64,000 nt of DNA from Tildeniella torsiva UHER 1998/13D (lineage in GTDB: Bacteria; Cyanobacteriota; Cyanobacteriia; Phormidesmidales; Phormidesmidaceae), in the NCBI GenBank assembly GCA_019358835.1, contig JAHHIH010000001.1, positions 62,001 through 126,000 on the forward strand, read 5' to 3'. Made by a program: the position numbers and the translations under genes. Shown here piece by piece: positions 17,234 through 25,897 of this stretch. Each line of letters opens with the position of its first letter. Position 1 is the first letter of the stretch. Below the pieces are notes generated by a model. It was given only the letters and a program-made list of their open reading frames with translations. It was not told the DNA's origin and did no database searches.

Positions 17234-18007
17234 ATGACCACAACATTGAATCGATTTTCTGTTTCTGCTCTAGCGGCCAGTGCTCTGGTTGTCACGGGTT
17301 CTTTTGCCTCTCAACCAGCTCAGGCCTTTACGTTTTCTAGCGACAAAAGCGCAGTCACTGTTTTTAGCTCTGACGTAGGCAAGTCGTTTGACGTCTTCTT
17401 TGACGGTAACGTTGCAACAGTAGATACGACTGATCTGAGTGCTAAGGCAACCTTTACGTTCCTTGGGTTCACTGCTGTGGGCAACAGAACTGAAGCTGCC
17501 TTTCAAGTCCTTCTTGATAACACCTCAGCTGTTGCTTCTAGGGTATCTGCCTTAGGGTTTGATTCCTCCCTAGGCCTGCTAGGTGTAGGTAATAATAACG
17601 ATCCTGGAAGAACTAGAGTAACCGGGATATTTACAAACGATCGCGGTGGAGCTTTCCCAAATCAGTTTGGCGATATCGATGTATGTTTTACCAATGGCAA
17701 TACCTGTCAAGGCGGTGGTAATGGTGGTATTTCAATGGGTGATCCCGCTGGAACTTTCAACCCAGTGCTAGCCTTTCTTGGTTCGGTTAATACCTTTACG
17801 CTGAGTAACTTTGGCGTGCGCTATCAGGCGATTGAGAATGGTGCTAGAGACGCAAACGGTAACTTAATTCGAGACAATCGAGGCCGCCTTGTTACTAGTG
17901 GCACTGGCATGGGCGAGGTACCTACCCCCGCATTGCTACCGGGTCTACTGGGCTTGGGTGTAGCAGCCCTGCGTAAGCGTCAACAAGAAGACGGCGAAGT
18001 TGCCTAA
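17234..18007 (+). CDS. PTPA-CTERM sorting-domain protein, exported
   Basis: Residues 1-32 form a signal peptide (LAASALVVTG, cleavage near AQA-FTF). The mature ~190 residues look like an extracellular beta-sandwich. They contain the cysteine pair VCFTNGNTCQGGG and a GAFPNQFGDID segment, resembling the family I remember as cistern PEP-CTERM proteins. The C-terminus has the complete tripartite sorting signal: VPTPALLPG, a short hydrophobic helix, then the basic RKRQQ. This is the cyanobacterial PTPA variant of PEP-CTERM and makes the protein a likely substrate of the exosortase about 500 bases upstream. Function outside the cell is unknown; a matrix or sheath component is inferred. A strong terminator follows. 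Confidence 0.85.
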   Translation: MTTTLNRFSVSALAASALVVTGSFASQPAQAFTFSSDKSAVTVFSSDVGKSFDVFFDGNVATVDTTDLSAKATFTFLGFTAVGNRTEAAFQVLLDNTSAVASRVSALGFDSSLGLLGVGNNNDPGRTRVTGIFTNDRGGAFPNQFGDIDVCFTNGNTCQGGGNGGISMGDPAGTFNPVLAFLGSVNTFTLSNFGVRYQAIENGARDANGNLIRDNRGRLVTSGTGMGEVPTPALLPGLLGLGVAALRKRQQEDGEVA

Positions 18008-18045
18008 GGGCATCTTTTAATTGTTTTGACTGATTGATTGTTGAG

Positions 18046-18079
18046 AGCGCTATCTCGTAGCTGAGATAGCGCTTTTTTT
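18046..18079 (+). terminator. Strong rho-independent terminator
   Basis: AGCGCTATCTC and GAGATAGCGCT form a perfect 11-bp stem with a 6-base loop, continued by a run of T to 18,079. It ends the PTPA-CTERM transcript 39 bases after the stop. Confidence 0.85.
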
Positions 18080-18516
18080 GACCTTTAGGTTTAGATAACA
18101 TTGAGTTGTGGCAAAGTCTAGGTGGCATTTTGTCCACCTTTGAGTATCCGTTTGCGAAAAATGTCGGGTAGGTATACGGAAGGCAATGAGGATTCATAAA
18201 GTTAGTGTAAGGCAGTTGAGGAATGTGAGTGATTGTAAAGTTAGATCCGATAAATCACACCCTCAATTGTGTATCACTTCAGGGCGTTTACCTACCAGTT
18301 TTGTTTGTCGTCTTTACCTTTTGCTAACATCAATTTGTCTCTACGGATCCAGCTATTCAGTGCTAGCTGATCATCACCTAAAGCTTTGGATTGTAGCCAC
18401 GCGAGTCATCACACCCTGATAACGGAGACACATTAAATGTACGAACCTTAGATCGTAGTCTAAGGCTCTAGTAAAAGCATTGAGACGGCATTTATCCCCT
18501 GTAGGTTGGAGAAAAA
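18080..18516. other. Non-coding gap between PTPA-CTERM and DUF4347 genes
   Basis: About 440 bases. A 77-codon frame at 18,186-18,419 has no ribosome site and a composition like random sequence, so I do not call it. The last 100 bases must hold the promoter and leader of the DUF4347 gene; a GGAG sits just before its ATG. Confidence 0.4.
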
Positions 18517-21090
18517 ATGACGACTCAAACTCAAAGTGTTCCTAGCCTGATTAAAGGCATTGTCTTTGTAGATGACTCGATCGCCGATGCCGATACTCTG
18601 CTGAAAGGCCTCAACCCTGGCCTGGATGTGGTGTTTCTTGACTCGGCTCGGGATGGTATTGACCAGATTACAGAAGCACTGCGATCGCGCTCTGGCCTAG
18701 ATAGCATCCACCTGCTCTCCCACGGCGAAGCGGGCGGGCTGACATTAGGGGCAACAGCGCTTAACGTCAATACCCTTGATAGCTATGGCTCGCAGCTCAG
18801 TCAGTGGGGGCGATCGCTCAGCGATGGTGCCGATTTGCTGCTCTACGGCTGTAACGTGGGGTTTGGCTATGGCGGGTTCGACTTTGTCGAGCGGCTCAGT
18901 CAGCTCACCGGAACCGATATCGCTGCCTCTGACGACATTACAGGCGGTGCGGGCGACTGGGACTTTGAGTTGGTTACTGGCTCTATTGAGACAGCTATAG
19001 CCCTGAGCACTGAGGCCCAGGCTAGCTATGCTGGCAACTTCAACATCATCACCGTCACCAGCACCGCTGATAATGGCGCAGGGTCGCTACGGGCTGCCAT
19101 TGCTTCAGCTCCAGCGGGCAGCGTGATTAAGTTTGCCTCAACCTTGGCCAACAAAACTATTGCGCTCACCAGCGGTGAGCTGTACCTGAGCCGTAACCTC
19201 ACCATCGATGCTACTGGGGTAGCTAATCTAACTATTAGCGGCAACAACCGCAGTCGAGTACTTCAGGTAGGAGGCTCAAACAACCCAGTAACGGCCACCT
19301 TCAAAAACTTGATCATTGCCAACGGCAACGCGCCTGCTGGCGGAGCAGGGGGCGGGGTTAATGTGGCCAACTATGGCGGCATTACTCTAATTGGTTGTCA
19401 ACTCAACAACAATAAAGCCGATCGCAGCGGTGGTCTCATGCTTTGGGCTGGGGTTGAAGCCAGAGTAATTGACTGTAGCTTTACTGGCAATGACGGCAGC
19501 CGCGTCAACAATGGCTTCAGCGGTGGAGCAATTTCTACCAACGGCTCCGGAGGGGTCGGGGAAGCCTCATTTTTGATCGTTGAAAACTCTCGTTTCGCCA
19601 ATAATACAGGCTTTAACGGCGGCGCTATTTACAACTTCTCCAGTCCTACAACCGTTACAAAATCCACTTTCCTCAACAACACAGCCATTGGCGATGGAGG
19701 AGGAGCTATCTTTGGTGATGGCACTGGCCCCGGTGGCACCAGTACTACCCAAGGAACCCCGCTACTCATTCAAGACAGTCTCTTTGAATCTAATAAGGCT
19801 AAAGGTGGTGGCGGGGCAATTTATGCCTGGAGCTACGGTAACGAGAAGCTGATTGTAAAAGACAGCACCCTGCTCAATAATTCGGTCAGCCGCAGCTCCC
19901 GAAATTTGGCCCGTGGCGGTGGCATTGAAGCCAATGGAGGCAGCATCACACTGCAAAACATCTCTGTGGCAAATAACCTGGCTGATGGCCAGGGAGGTGG
20001 TTTGTGGGTACAAACTAAGCTACCCGTCAACATTACCAACTCGACTTTTTCGAGTAATCGAGTCACCAGTGATGCCGGTGGTGGGATGTTCATCAATACA
20101 GATGCAACAGCCCCCGTAAACATTACCAACTCCACCATTGTCCACAACTATGCCGGGCGGGCCAACGGGGCGCTTTGGATGAATGGCGGTAATAAAGACT
20201 CAATTACGCTGCGTAATTCGATCGTGGCATTTAATACAGCGGTCGATGCCAGACAGAACCAGGTAGGCTATACCCCCCGTGACGGCGGCGGCAATATTGA
20301 GTTTCCGGCTCCGGTAAATTCTGGCCCGCGCGTGGCTGCTAACAGCCGCATTGTCGATCCACTAATGGGGCCGCTAATGAAAATTGGCGATGACCTGGTG
20401 CATCCACTGCTGTCGAGCAGCCCAGCGATCAATACCGGAGTGAAAGGCACGGGCGTGCCCACCCAAGACCAGCGCCAATTTACCCGCGACTCTCTGCCCG
20501 ATGTAGGGGCCTTTGAGCGCGGCGGTTTACCAGCAACCGGCGGCAGCGGCAACGATGTTCTTTTGGGTACTTCAGCTAACGATAGCCTCTCGGGCAGCGA
20601 TGGCAACGATACCTTACTGGGGCTGGGCGGGGCCGATACCCTAACCGGCAGCACTGGAGCCGATCGCATCGTCTATACCGGGCGATCGCAGGCCGAGGCC
20701 TTTAGCCAGTCATCCCTGGCGGCGCTCGATCGCATTGTCGGGTTTGATGCCACCCAGGGCGATCGCATTCAGCTCGACTACAACAACAATTTGCTTACCT
20801 CTGAGCGGCCATTGGGCCTGTTTAATGCTGGATTGAAGACTGGCACGACTCTAGAGCAAGCCGCTTTGGCAGCTTACCAGGATAAAAATCAGGCCTCTAG
20901 CGGAGCGCAAGCGATGGCGGCAAACCAGGCGGTGTTTTTCCGCTGGGGAACTCGCACATTTCTGTCGGTCAACGACGGCAACGCTGCCTTTTCTAAAGGC
21001 ACGGATTTAGTGGCCGAAGTCACGGGCATCCGCATGGTCGGCAGTGATTCTACTGCCGGGACTTTAACGGTGACCAATTACTTCGTGTAA
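18517..21090 (+). CDS. DUF4347 / beta-helix / RTX-repeat secreted protein
   Basis: 857 residues in three parts. Residues ~14-170 are a DUF4347 domain (IVFVDDSIADADTLL, HLLSHGEAGGLTLG, LLLYGCNVG), common at the N-terminus of very large cyanobacterial surface proteins. Residues ~175-640 form a right-handed parallel beta-helix rich in Asn/Gly/Ser with recurring NSTF/NNT steps. Residues ~674-715 carry RTX calcium-binding nonapeptides (GGSGNDVLLG, GSDGNDTLLG, GLGGADTLTG). There is no N-terminal signal peptide, which with RTX repeats points to type I secretion. No T1SS genes are nearby. Role inferred: adhesin, matrix protein or polysaccharide-binding/lyase-like surface protein. Confidence 0.85.
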   Translation: MTTQTQSVPSLIKGIVFVDDSIADADTLLKGLNPGLDVVFLDSARDGIDQITEALRSRSGLDSIHLLSHGEAGGLTLGATALNVNTLDSYGSQLSQWGRSLSDGADLLLYGCNVGFGYGGFDFVERLSQLTGTDIAASDDITGGAGDWDFELVTGSIETAIALSTEAQASYAGNFNIITVTSTADNGAGSLRAAIASAPAGSVIKFASTLANKTIALTSGELYLSRNLTIDATGVANLTISGNNRSRVLQVGGSNNPVTATFKNLIIANGNAPAGGAGGGVNVANYGGITLIGCQLNNNKADRSGGLMLWAGVEARVIDCSFTGNDGSRVNNGFSGGAISTNGSGGVGEASFLIVENSRFANNTGFNGGAIYNFSSPTTVTKSTFLNNTAIGDGGGAIFGDGTGPGGTSTTQGTPLLIQDSLFESNKAKGGGGAIYAWSYGNEKLIVKDSTLLNNSVSRSSRNLARGGGIEANGGSITLQNISVANNLADGQGGGLWVQTKLPVNITNSTFSSNRVTSDAGGGMFINTDATAPVNITNSTIVHNYAGRANGALWMNGGNKDSITLRNSIVAFNTAVDARQNQVGYTPRDGGGNIEFPAPVNSGPRVAANSRIVDPLMGPLMKIGDDLVHPLLSSSPAINTGVKGTGVPTQDQRQFTRDSLPDVGAFERGGLPATGGSGNDVLLGTSANDSLSGSDGNDTLLGLGGADTLTGSTGADRIVYTGRSQAEAFSQSSLAALDRIVGFDATQGDRIQLDYNNNLLTSERPLGLFNAGLKTGTTLEQAALAAYQDKNQASSGAQAMAANQAVFFRWGTRTFLSVNDGNAAFSKGTDLVAEVTGIRMVGSDSTAGTLTVTNYFV

Positions 21091-21114
21091 AACGACAAGC
21101 TATACACAGCACGC

Positions 21115-21149
21115 CTCTAAAGCCTCGGTCGTCTGGCCGGGGCTTAGAG
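21115..21149 (+). terminator. Hairpin downstream of the DUF4347 gene
   Basis: CTCTAAAGCCTCGG pairs with CCGGGGCTTAGAG with one bulge and one mismatch, 24 bases after the stop codon. No T-run follows, so termination would be weak or factor-dependent. Confidence 0.4.
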
Positions 21150-21306
21150 AGCGATGCGGTTCACCTATAAACATCCAGTGAAGTTAGAGCAAACTGGGCG
21201 GAAACCGCTCTTCCCCCCTGAATAGGGTTGAAGTAAGCCTGTGTCCTAGCGGTGGTGTACGCTCTCCACCCTAAAACTAAGCATTTATAAATCTGGAGCT
21301 TTACCT

Positions 21307-21942
21307 ATGGTTGGTGCCTCAAATCCGCTCGCTTCCCACTCGCTCAGCAGTCAGGCGATCGCCCGTGTGGTCGGTCTCACCTGTGTGTTTGGCTTTATTG
21401 TCGATATGACGGCCCTCACCTTTCCCCTTGGATCAGGTACGGCCTGGCGGGTGGGGCTGCTGCAACAGATGGGCGATCGCAGCATTGTGCTGCTAATTGG
21501 CATTGCCCTATTGATCTATAGCGCTTGGGAAAATCAAAATCTGCGCAAGCCCCTCGGTTTTCTGGCGTTGGGGCTTGGCACGCTCTTTTTGCTAATTTGC
21601 ATGCTAGTCGTGCGCGACAGTTTTTCGCTGCACTCCCAGGCAATTGACAATATTGGCAACCAGGTTACACAACTGCAAACCCAGGTAGAAGCCAGCCGCT
21701 CTAACCCAGAGGTAACGGCCAACGCCACCGAAGACGACTTTGCCAATGCCCTACGGGCGATCGACACCCAGGCTGAAACCTTAAAGCAAAACGCAAAGAC
21801 CACCATTACCAAAAGCGGAATAGCCAGCACGAGCAACTTTGCCGTGGTGGGCATTGGGTTGCTCAGTCTGGGCCGACTAGCGATGGGTGCTAAGGGTCGG
21901 GTCGCGGGGCGCAGCACCAAAAAAATGAGAAAAACGGCGTAG
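21307..21942 (+). CDS. HpsJ-like membrane protein (copy 2)
   Basis: 211 residues with the same layout as the protein at 15,097. A first helix pair (VVGLTCVFGFIVDMTALTF, IVLLIGIALLIYSAW) and a third helix with LICMLVVRDSFSLHSQAI come first. A polar coiled segment (IGNQVTQLQTQVEASRSNP to AETLKQNAK), a last helix and a basic tail (KKMRKTA) follow. The match to copy 1 is clear in R-x-G-LQQ-x-x-DRSI and VVRDSFSLHSQAI against QQVSGRSI and VIRDGLVLQSQAL. The two copies bracket the exosortase, PTPA-CTERM and DUF4347 genes, which suggests a joint role. It is convergent with the bestrophin gene. Confidence 0.68.
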   Translation: MVGASNPLASHSLSSQAIARVVGLTCVFGFIVDMTALTFPLGSGTAWRVGLLQQMGDRSIVLLIGIALLIYSAWENQNLRKPLGFLALGLGTLFLLICMLVVRDSFSLHSQAIDNIGNQVTQLQTQVEASRSNPEVTANATEDDFANALRAIDTQAETLKQNAKTTITKSGIASTSNFAVVGIGLLSLGRLAMGAKGRVAGRSTKKMRKTA

Positions 21943-21994
21943 CTCAGGGCGCTATAGCCGTACAGCGGGAAGAGGGAAGTGGCAAGCTTCAGGG

Positions 21995-23005
21995 CTAAAT
22001 TTGTGGCGATCGCGGCGTGATCTCTTCCGTTGCTAAAGCAGAGCGGGAAGGTTGGGGCGATTCTCCAACGGGGACGCTTCGAGATCGCCCCGCCCCCGGT
22101 ACCAGAGAAATCAAATCTTCGATGTTTTGCTGCATGGTGCGGCAGATCGTGTCGAGGGGCAGGTCGTTGGGGTCGTGGCCGAAGGGGTTTTCGATCTCAA
22201 TGCCAATTTCCTCGATGCCAAACACCGCAAAGCTGATTAGCCCCACTAACAAAGGTGTGCCCCAGCCCACTGAGTCCACCATTTGAAAGGGCAGGGCCAG
22301 ACAGTACAGCATCAGCAGTTGCTTCAGGTGAATGCTGTAGGCCACGGGCATAGGCGTTTTAAGAATGCGCTCGCACCCGCCCAGGGCATCTACCAGGTCA
22401 TCCAGCGTCTCCAGGCAGTAGGTGAGCTGGTGAGTATTGAGGGTTCCCTGGGCCTGCTGGGTTTGCAGGTAGTCGGCCACCCAAAAGGCAATCTCTAGCG
22501 GCGGGTTGTTCATCTGCCGCAGTTTGGCAAATTGGTCGGCAGTGAGCAGGCTGGCCAACTCGGCATCGGGGGGCTCGCCGCGCAGGTGCAGCTTCATGGC
22601 GATCGCAAAGGCGGGCAGCTGGCGCACGGCGGCTATTTTGGCCTCGTAGCCTCCCGGCTGGGTCGTCTCGATCGCCACCCACATCTGCCGGGCCAGGTTG
22701 CGGGTCAGGTTTACCACGCTGCCCCAGAGCTTGCGCCCCTCCCAAAACCGCTCGTAGGAGGTGTTGGTGCGAAAGACCAGCAGCAGACCCAGCACCAGAC
22801 TGGGCACCAGCGACCCCAAAATGGGCGACGCTACCGGCCAGCCCCGGCTATACAACAGCAGAATCCCTAGAGCAAAGACCGCGCACAGCAGCACTCGGGG
22901 CATGACCGCCGGGATCACCGACCCCCGCACGCGAAACAGCAGCTTAAACCAGTCTTGTTCAGATTCGTAGCGGCGAATGCTGCGTTTGATGGTTGGGTTT
23001 GACAC
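21995..23005 (-). CDS. Bestrophin family anion channel
   Basis: 336 residues. The N-terminal signature SYERFWEGRKLWGSVVN and the C-terminal FGIEEIGIEIENPFG, followed by NDLPLD, are diagnostic of bacterial bestrophins (formerly UPF0187). Four membrane helices are expected, with a pentameric chloride/bicarbonate-type pore. Related thylakoid bestrophins in algae and plants handle ion balance or bicarbonate, but the substrate here is not shown. The last ~40 residues are a Ser/Pro-rich tail. It is downstream of the Uma2-like gene by 62 bases on the same strand and may be co-transcribed with it and hflX. Confidence 0.88.
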   Translation of the reverse strand: MSNPTIKRSIRRYESEQDWFKLLFRVRGSVIPAVMPRVLLCAVFALGILLLYSRGWPVASPILGSLVPSLVLGLLLVFRTNTSYERFWEGRKLWGSVVNLTRNLARQMWVAIETTQPGGYEAKIAAVRQLPAFAIAMKLHLRGEPPDAELASLLTADQFAKLRQMNNPPLEIAFWVADYLQTQQAQGTLNTHQLTYCLETLDDLVDALGGCERILKTPMPVAYSIHLKQLLMLYCLALPFQMVDSVGWGTPLLVGLISFAVFGIEEIGIEIENPFGHDPNDLPLDTICRTMQQNIEDLISLVPGAGRSRSVPVGESPQPSRSALATEEITPRSPQI

Positions 23006-23067
23006 CGGCTCATTTCCCTGGGAGATCGCAATTGACCTTACAATGCATTCCCGGCATTGTAGACGCT

Positions 23068-23700
23068 CTAACGGGCTGAGTCTGTTTCTTTGCCAGCCTC
23101 AACAATCTGATCGACGCTAAGCGCCAACTCTGGAAAGGTCAGGGAGGTTAGCTGCTGGCCAGGGAGAAAAGCTTGGCCTGCCTCATACTCTTCCGTTAGC
23201 TGACGATATATCCACACGGTCGGCACCTTCGGTGAGCCGATGAATCGTATACCTCCCAGGGCGCGGTAGTCTACAATCCAATATTCTGGAATGCCCAACT
23301 TTTCATACTCGGCCAGTTTCGTCAGGTAGTCGTCTTGCCAGTTCGTGCTAACGACTTCTACCACTAACCGCACTGCATCGCCGGTTGAAATACTGGAGTG
23401 TTTCTTCCAGTAGGGGTCTGCTTTCGCCTTGGCCTGATTTAGCACAATGATATCGGGCAGATAGCCCTCTCCCTCTCGCAATGGCTTGAGCAAACAGGAC
23501 TGGGGAATAAAGTAGGGCAGACCTAGTCGTTCAATCTCAAAATCAAGCTTTCTTCGCACTAAGCTAATCACTTCTTCATGGGCACCGATGGGGCGCATTT
23601 CGGTGATAACTCCGTGGCGCAGCTCGTAGCGTCCGCCATCTTCGGGGTACAGCGGCAAAAATTGGTCAAAGGTAAGGGCTTGAGCGGCGGCCTGAACCAT
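23068..23700 (-). CDS. Uma2 family protein (DUF820, PD-(D/E)XK fold)
   Basis: 210 residues with the Uma2/DUF820 layout: YELRHGVITEM near the N-terminus, PDIIVLN, then LVVEVVSTNWQDDYLTKLAEYEKLGIPEYWIVD. The PD...EVVS...K arrangement is that of a PD-(D/E)XK nuclease core. These proteins are very numerous in cyanobacteria, are called putative restriction endonucleases, and mostly have no known role. It lies 32 bases downstream of hflX in the same direction. Nothing nearby suggests a defence island. Confidence 0.88.
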   Translation of the reverse strand: MVQAAAQALTFDQFLPLYPEDGGRYELRHGVITEMRPIGAHEEVISLVRRKLDFEIERLGLPYFIPQSCLLKPLREGEGYLPDIIVLNQAKAKADPYWKKHSSISTGDAVRLVVEVVSTNWQDDYLTKLAEYEKLGIPEYWIVDYRALGGIRFIGSPKVPTVWIYRQLTEEYEAGQAFLPGQQLTSLTFPELALSVDQIVEAGKETDSAR

Positions 23701-23732
23701 AGTGGTCTCAGCGGTTTCTGGTTTTCTCTAGA

Positions 23733-25490
23733 TTATACGGTGACGGCATAATCGATCAGTTGTAGCAGGCGCGATCGCAGCGTTTCCAGCCCCAGTCGCT
23801 CGGTGGCGGAGATAAATAGCGCTTGGGGATACTCTTCTTGGGCGATCGCCAGCACGTCGCTGCTCACCCGGTCAGCCTTATTAAACACCAGCAGCATCGG
23901 CCCCGGCACAATCGGCATGTCCTTGAGAATGCGCATCACCCAGTGAATCTGGTCTTGCCAGGCAGGGTGTGACACATCAACCACGTGGAGCAGGGCGTCG
24001 GCCTCGGTGACCTCTTCCAGGGTGGCGCGAAAGGCATCCATCAGCGAGGCAGGCAGCTCTTCAATAAAGCCCACCGTATCGGTGACCACTAGCTGGGTGG
24101 TCTCGTTTGTAGTGGGATTGGTGATCGCCAGGCGGCGGGTGGTGGGGTCGAGGGTGGCAAACAGCTGGTCGGCGGCGTAGACCTCGGAGTTAGTTAGGGT
24201 GTTCACCAGGGTTGACTTGCCCGCGTTGGTATAGCCCACCACGGCGATCGAGGGCAGGTTGTCATCCTGGCGGCGGTGGCGCAGGCGGGCGCGGTGGGCC
24301 TGGAGCTGGTTCACCTCTTGCTGAAGCCGCTGAATGCGCCGCTGAATTGCCCGGCGCTCGGTCTCTAGTTTGGTTTCCCCTGGGCCTCGGGTGCCAATGC
24401 CGCCCCCCTGCCGCGACAAAGCCTGACCGCGCCCCTTCAGCCGGGGCATTTGGTATTCCAGCTGGGCCAGCTCAACTTGCAGCTTACCGGCACCGCTCTT
24501 GGCCCGCTGGGCAAAAATATCGAGAATCAGCTCGGTGCGATCGACCACGCGCAGGCCCACCATGTCTTCCAGGTTGCGCACCTGCATGGGGGAGAGGTCG
24601 CGATCGAACACGATCAGATTGGCCCCCACGGTTTGGGCGGCCAGGGCTACCTCCTGCACCTTACCGGCCCCCAGCACGGTCTGGGGGTGGGGGCGAGGGC
24701 GCTTTTGAAACATGGTTTCCATCACCTCACCGCCTGCACTATCGACCAGGCGCTCTAGCTCTTCGAGGCGGTGCTCAAAGTGCTCAGGGGTTTGGTTGTT
24801 GGTAAACAGGCCGACGACCAGGACGCGATCGCGCTCATCCTCTACCTGTAGCGCGGTAAAGGCGCGGCTAAACTCGGCTTCTAGACCCTCAGCCAGGGCC
24901 AGAAAGTCTTGCTGAGAAAGGTCTTCTAAATCGAGCGCTTCTGACACCAGCCAGCGCTGCTCGGGGTGGGGCACCAGGTGGGCCAAATACGTGCTCTGAA
25001 TGTAGCCCGTAGCTCCGCCGCCGCGTCGGGTAAAGCCAGTGCCCGTCAGCGCCAGTACTGCCAGCACATCCAGCCGCTGAAGGGCCATGGTGGTGAGAAT
25101 GGCATCGCTGGGCGGATCGGGCTCAAACTGAGTGGCGATGCAGCGAATGCCGCTGAGGCGCTCGGCCCCGTAGCGGGGCAGCTCTGAAGGGGGGATTTGG
25201 GTCTGCCGCAGGGTGCCCACCCCCACTCGAATTACTTGACCGCGACGGTTGACGTAGGCGCACAGAGGATTGTCAATGTCGGTGCTGACCGCCGCCAGCC
25301 GCTGGGCGAACTCAGGAGTCACCACGCAGTCGCCCGGTAGCCGCTGATGGTAGAGGCGCTGCAGCTGCTTGAGCTGGCTGGGCTTGAGGCCCTTTAGATT
25401 TCCGTAGACCGTTTCGATAGGGCTAGTACACTCCTGGGTACAGTGGAATATGCCATAGTAATTGGGCCGAAGTGAGAGCGTCAATGACAT
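23733..25490 (-). CDS. hflX: GTPase HflX
   Basis: A ribosome-associated GTPase that rescues or splits stalled ribosomes. GTPase motifs are GYTNAGKST (P-loop), DTVGFI (G3) and NKAD (G4). Upstream is the HflX-specific domain with VLVVGLF, QKRPRPHPQTVLGAGKVQE and the glycine-rich GRGQALSRQGGGIGTRGPGETKLE. At 585 residues it is longer than E. coli HflX because of an N-terminal extension of ~190 residues, usual in cyanobacteria. The start ATG (25,488-25,490) overlaps the divergent small gene at 25,484 by seven bases, so the two 5' ends interlock. Confidence 0.95.
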   Translation of the reverse strand: MSLTLSLRPNYYGIFHCTQECTSPIETVYGNLKGLKPSQLKQLQRLYHQRLPGDCVVTPEFAQRLAAVSTDIDNPLCAYVNRRGQVIRVGVGTLRQTQIPPSELPRYGAERLSGIRCIATQFEPDPPSDAILTTMALQRLDVLAVLALTGTGFTRRGGGATGYIQSTYLAHLVPHPEQRWLVSEALDLEDLSQQDFLALAEGLEAEFSRAFTALQVEDERDRVLVVGLFTNNQTPEHFEHRLEELERLVDSAGGEVMETMFQKRPRPHPQTVLGAGKVQEVALAAQTVGANLIVFDRDLSPMQVRNLEDMVGLRVVDRTELILDIFAQRAKSGAGKLQVELAQLEYQMPRLKGRGQALSRQGGGIGTRGPGETKLETERRAIQRRIQRLQQEVNQLQAHRARLRHRRQDDNLPSIAVVGYTNAGKSTLVNTLTNSEVYAADQLFATLDPTTRRLAITNPTTNETTQLVVTDTVGFIEELPASLMDAFRATLEEVTEADALLHVVDVSHPAWQDQIHWVMRILKDMPIVPGPMLLVFNKADRVSSDVLAIAQEEYPQALFISATERLGLETLRSRLLQLIDYAVTV

Positions 25491-25648
25491 CTAGATATTC
25501 TAACGATCGCCGCCGGGGCAATTTTATTCGCTGGTCGGCCCCGTCTCGCAGCTCCGACCAACGCGATCGCCCCGATCCGGAGTTTGTGGTTGACCGTCGG
25601 CAGCTTTACAAGTATTTAGATTCCCTGGAGGGGTTCTCAGGCGAATAG
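25484..25648 (+). CDS. Small hypothetical protein (54 aa), divergent from hflX
   Basis: ATG 25,484 opens a 54-residue frame ending TAG 25,646-25,648. The product is basic and Ser/Arg-rich at first (SNDRRRGNFIRW), then has a more ordered tail (PDPEFVVDRRQLYKYLDSLEGF). Its start overlaps the hflX start by seven bases on the opposite strand. The structured C-terminal half and the HIP1-containing, coding-like composition argue for a real gene. No family is recognised. Alternatively this is merely the hflX promoter region. Confidence 0.4.
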   Translation: MTSRYSNDRRRGNFIRWSAPSRSSDQRDRPDPEFVVDRRQLYKYLDSLEGFSGE

Positions 25649-25897
25649 GTCAGCCTGAGCAAGCCGACTGAACCGCCACGGCAGGGCAAAAAAAATTGAA
25701 AATCGGATGGTTTCGGTCTATAACACTCCTAACGCTCAATACGCTCGATGAAGATTGGGTGTATTCTTGTTTCGAGTTAAACTCCGAGCCAAGTTCAGAG
25801 GCGAGGTCTTGCCTTTGTTGCCTTTGGGAAAGCTAGACTTCCCGCGCTGGACTTGGTTATTCCATAGCCCTTAATCAAGCCCCTGGGACAATCCGTC

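Noticed and set aside
18186-18419. 77-codon frame upstream of the DUF4347 gene
   Set aside because: No ribosome site, random-looking composition, and placed in a promoter region.
23068-23700. Restriction or defence system around the Uma2-like protein
   Set aside because: No methyltransferase, helicase or toxin-antitoxin partner nearby; Uma2 proteins are abundant and mostly stand alone in cyanobacteria.
24212-24805. Antisense frame (197 codons) inside hflX
   Set aside because: Gly/Pro/Arg-rich, low-complexity product opposite conserved GTPase motifs; a shadow frame.
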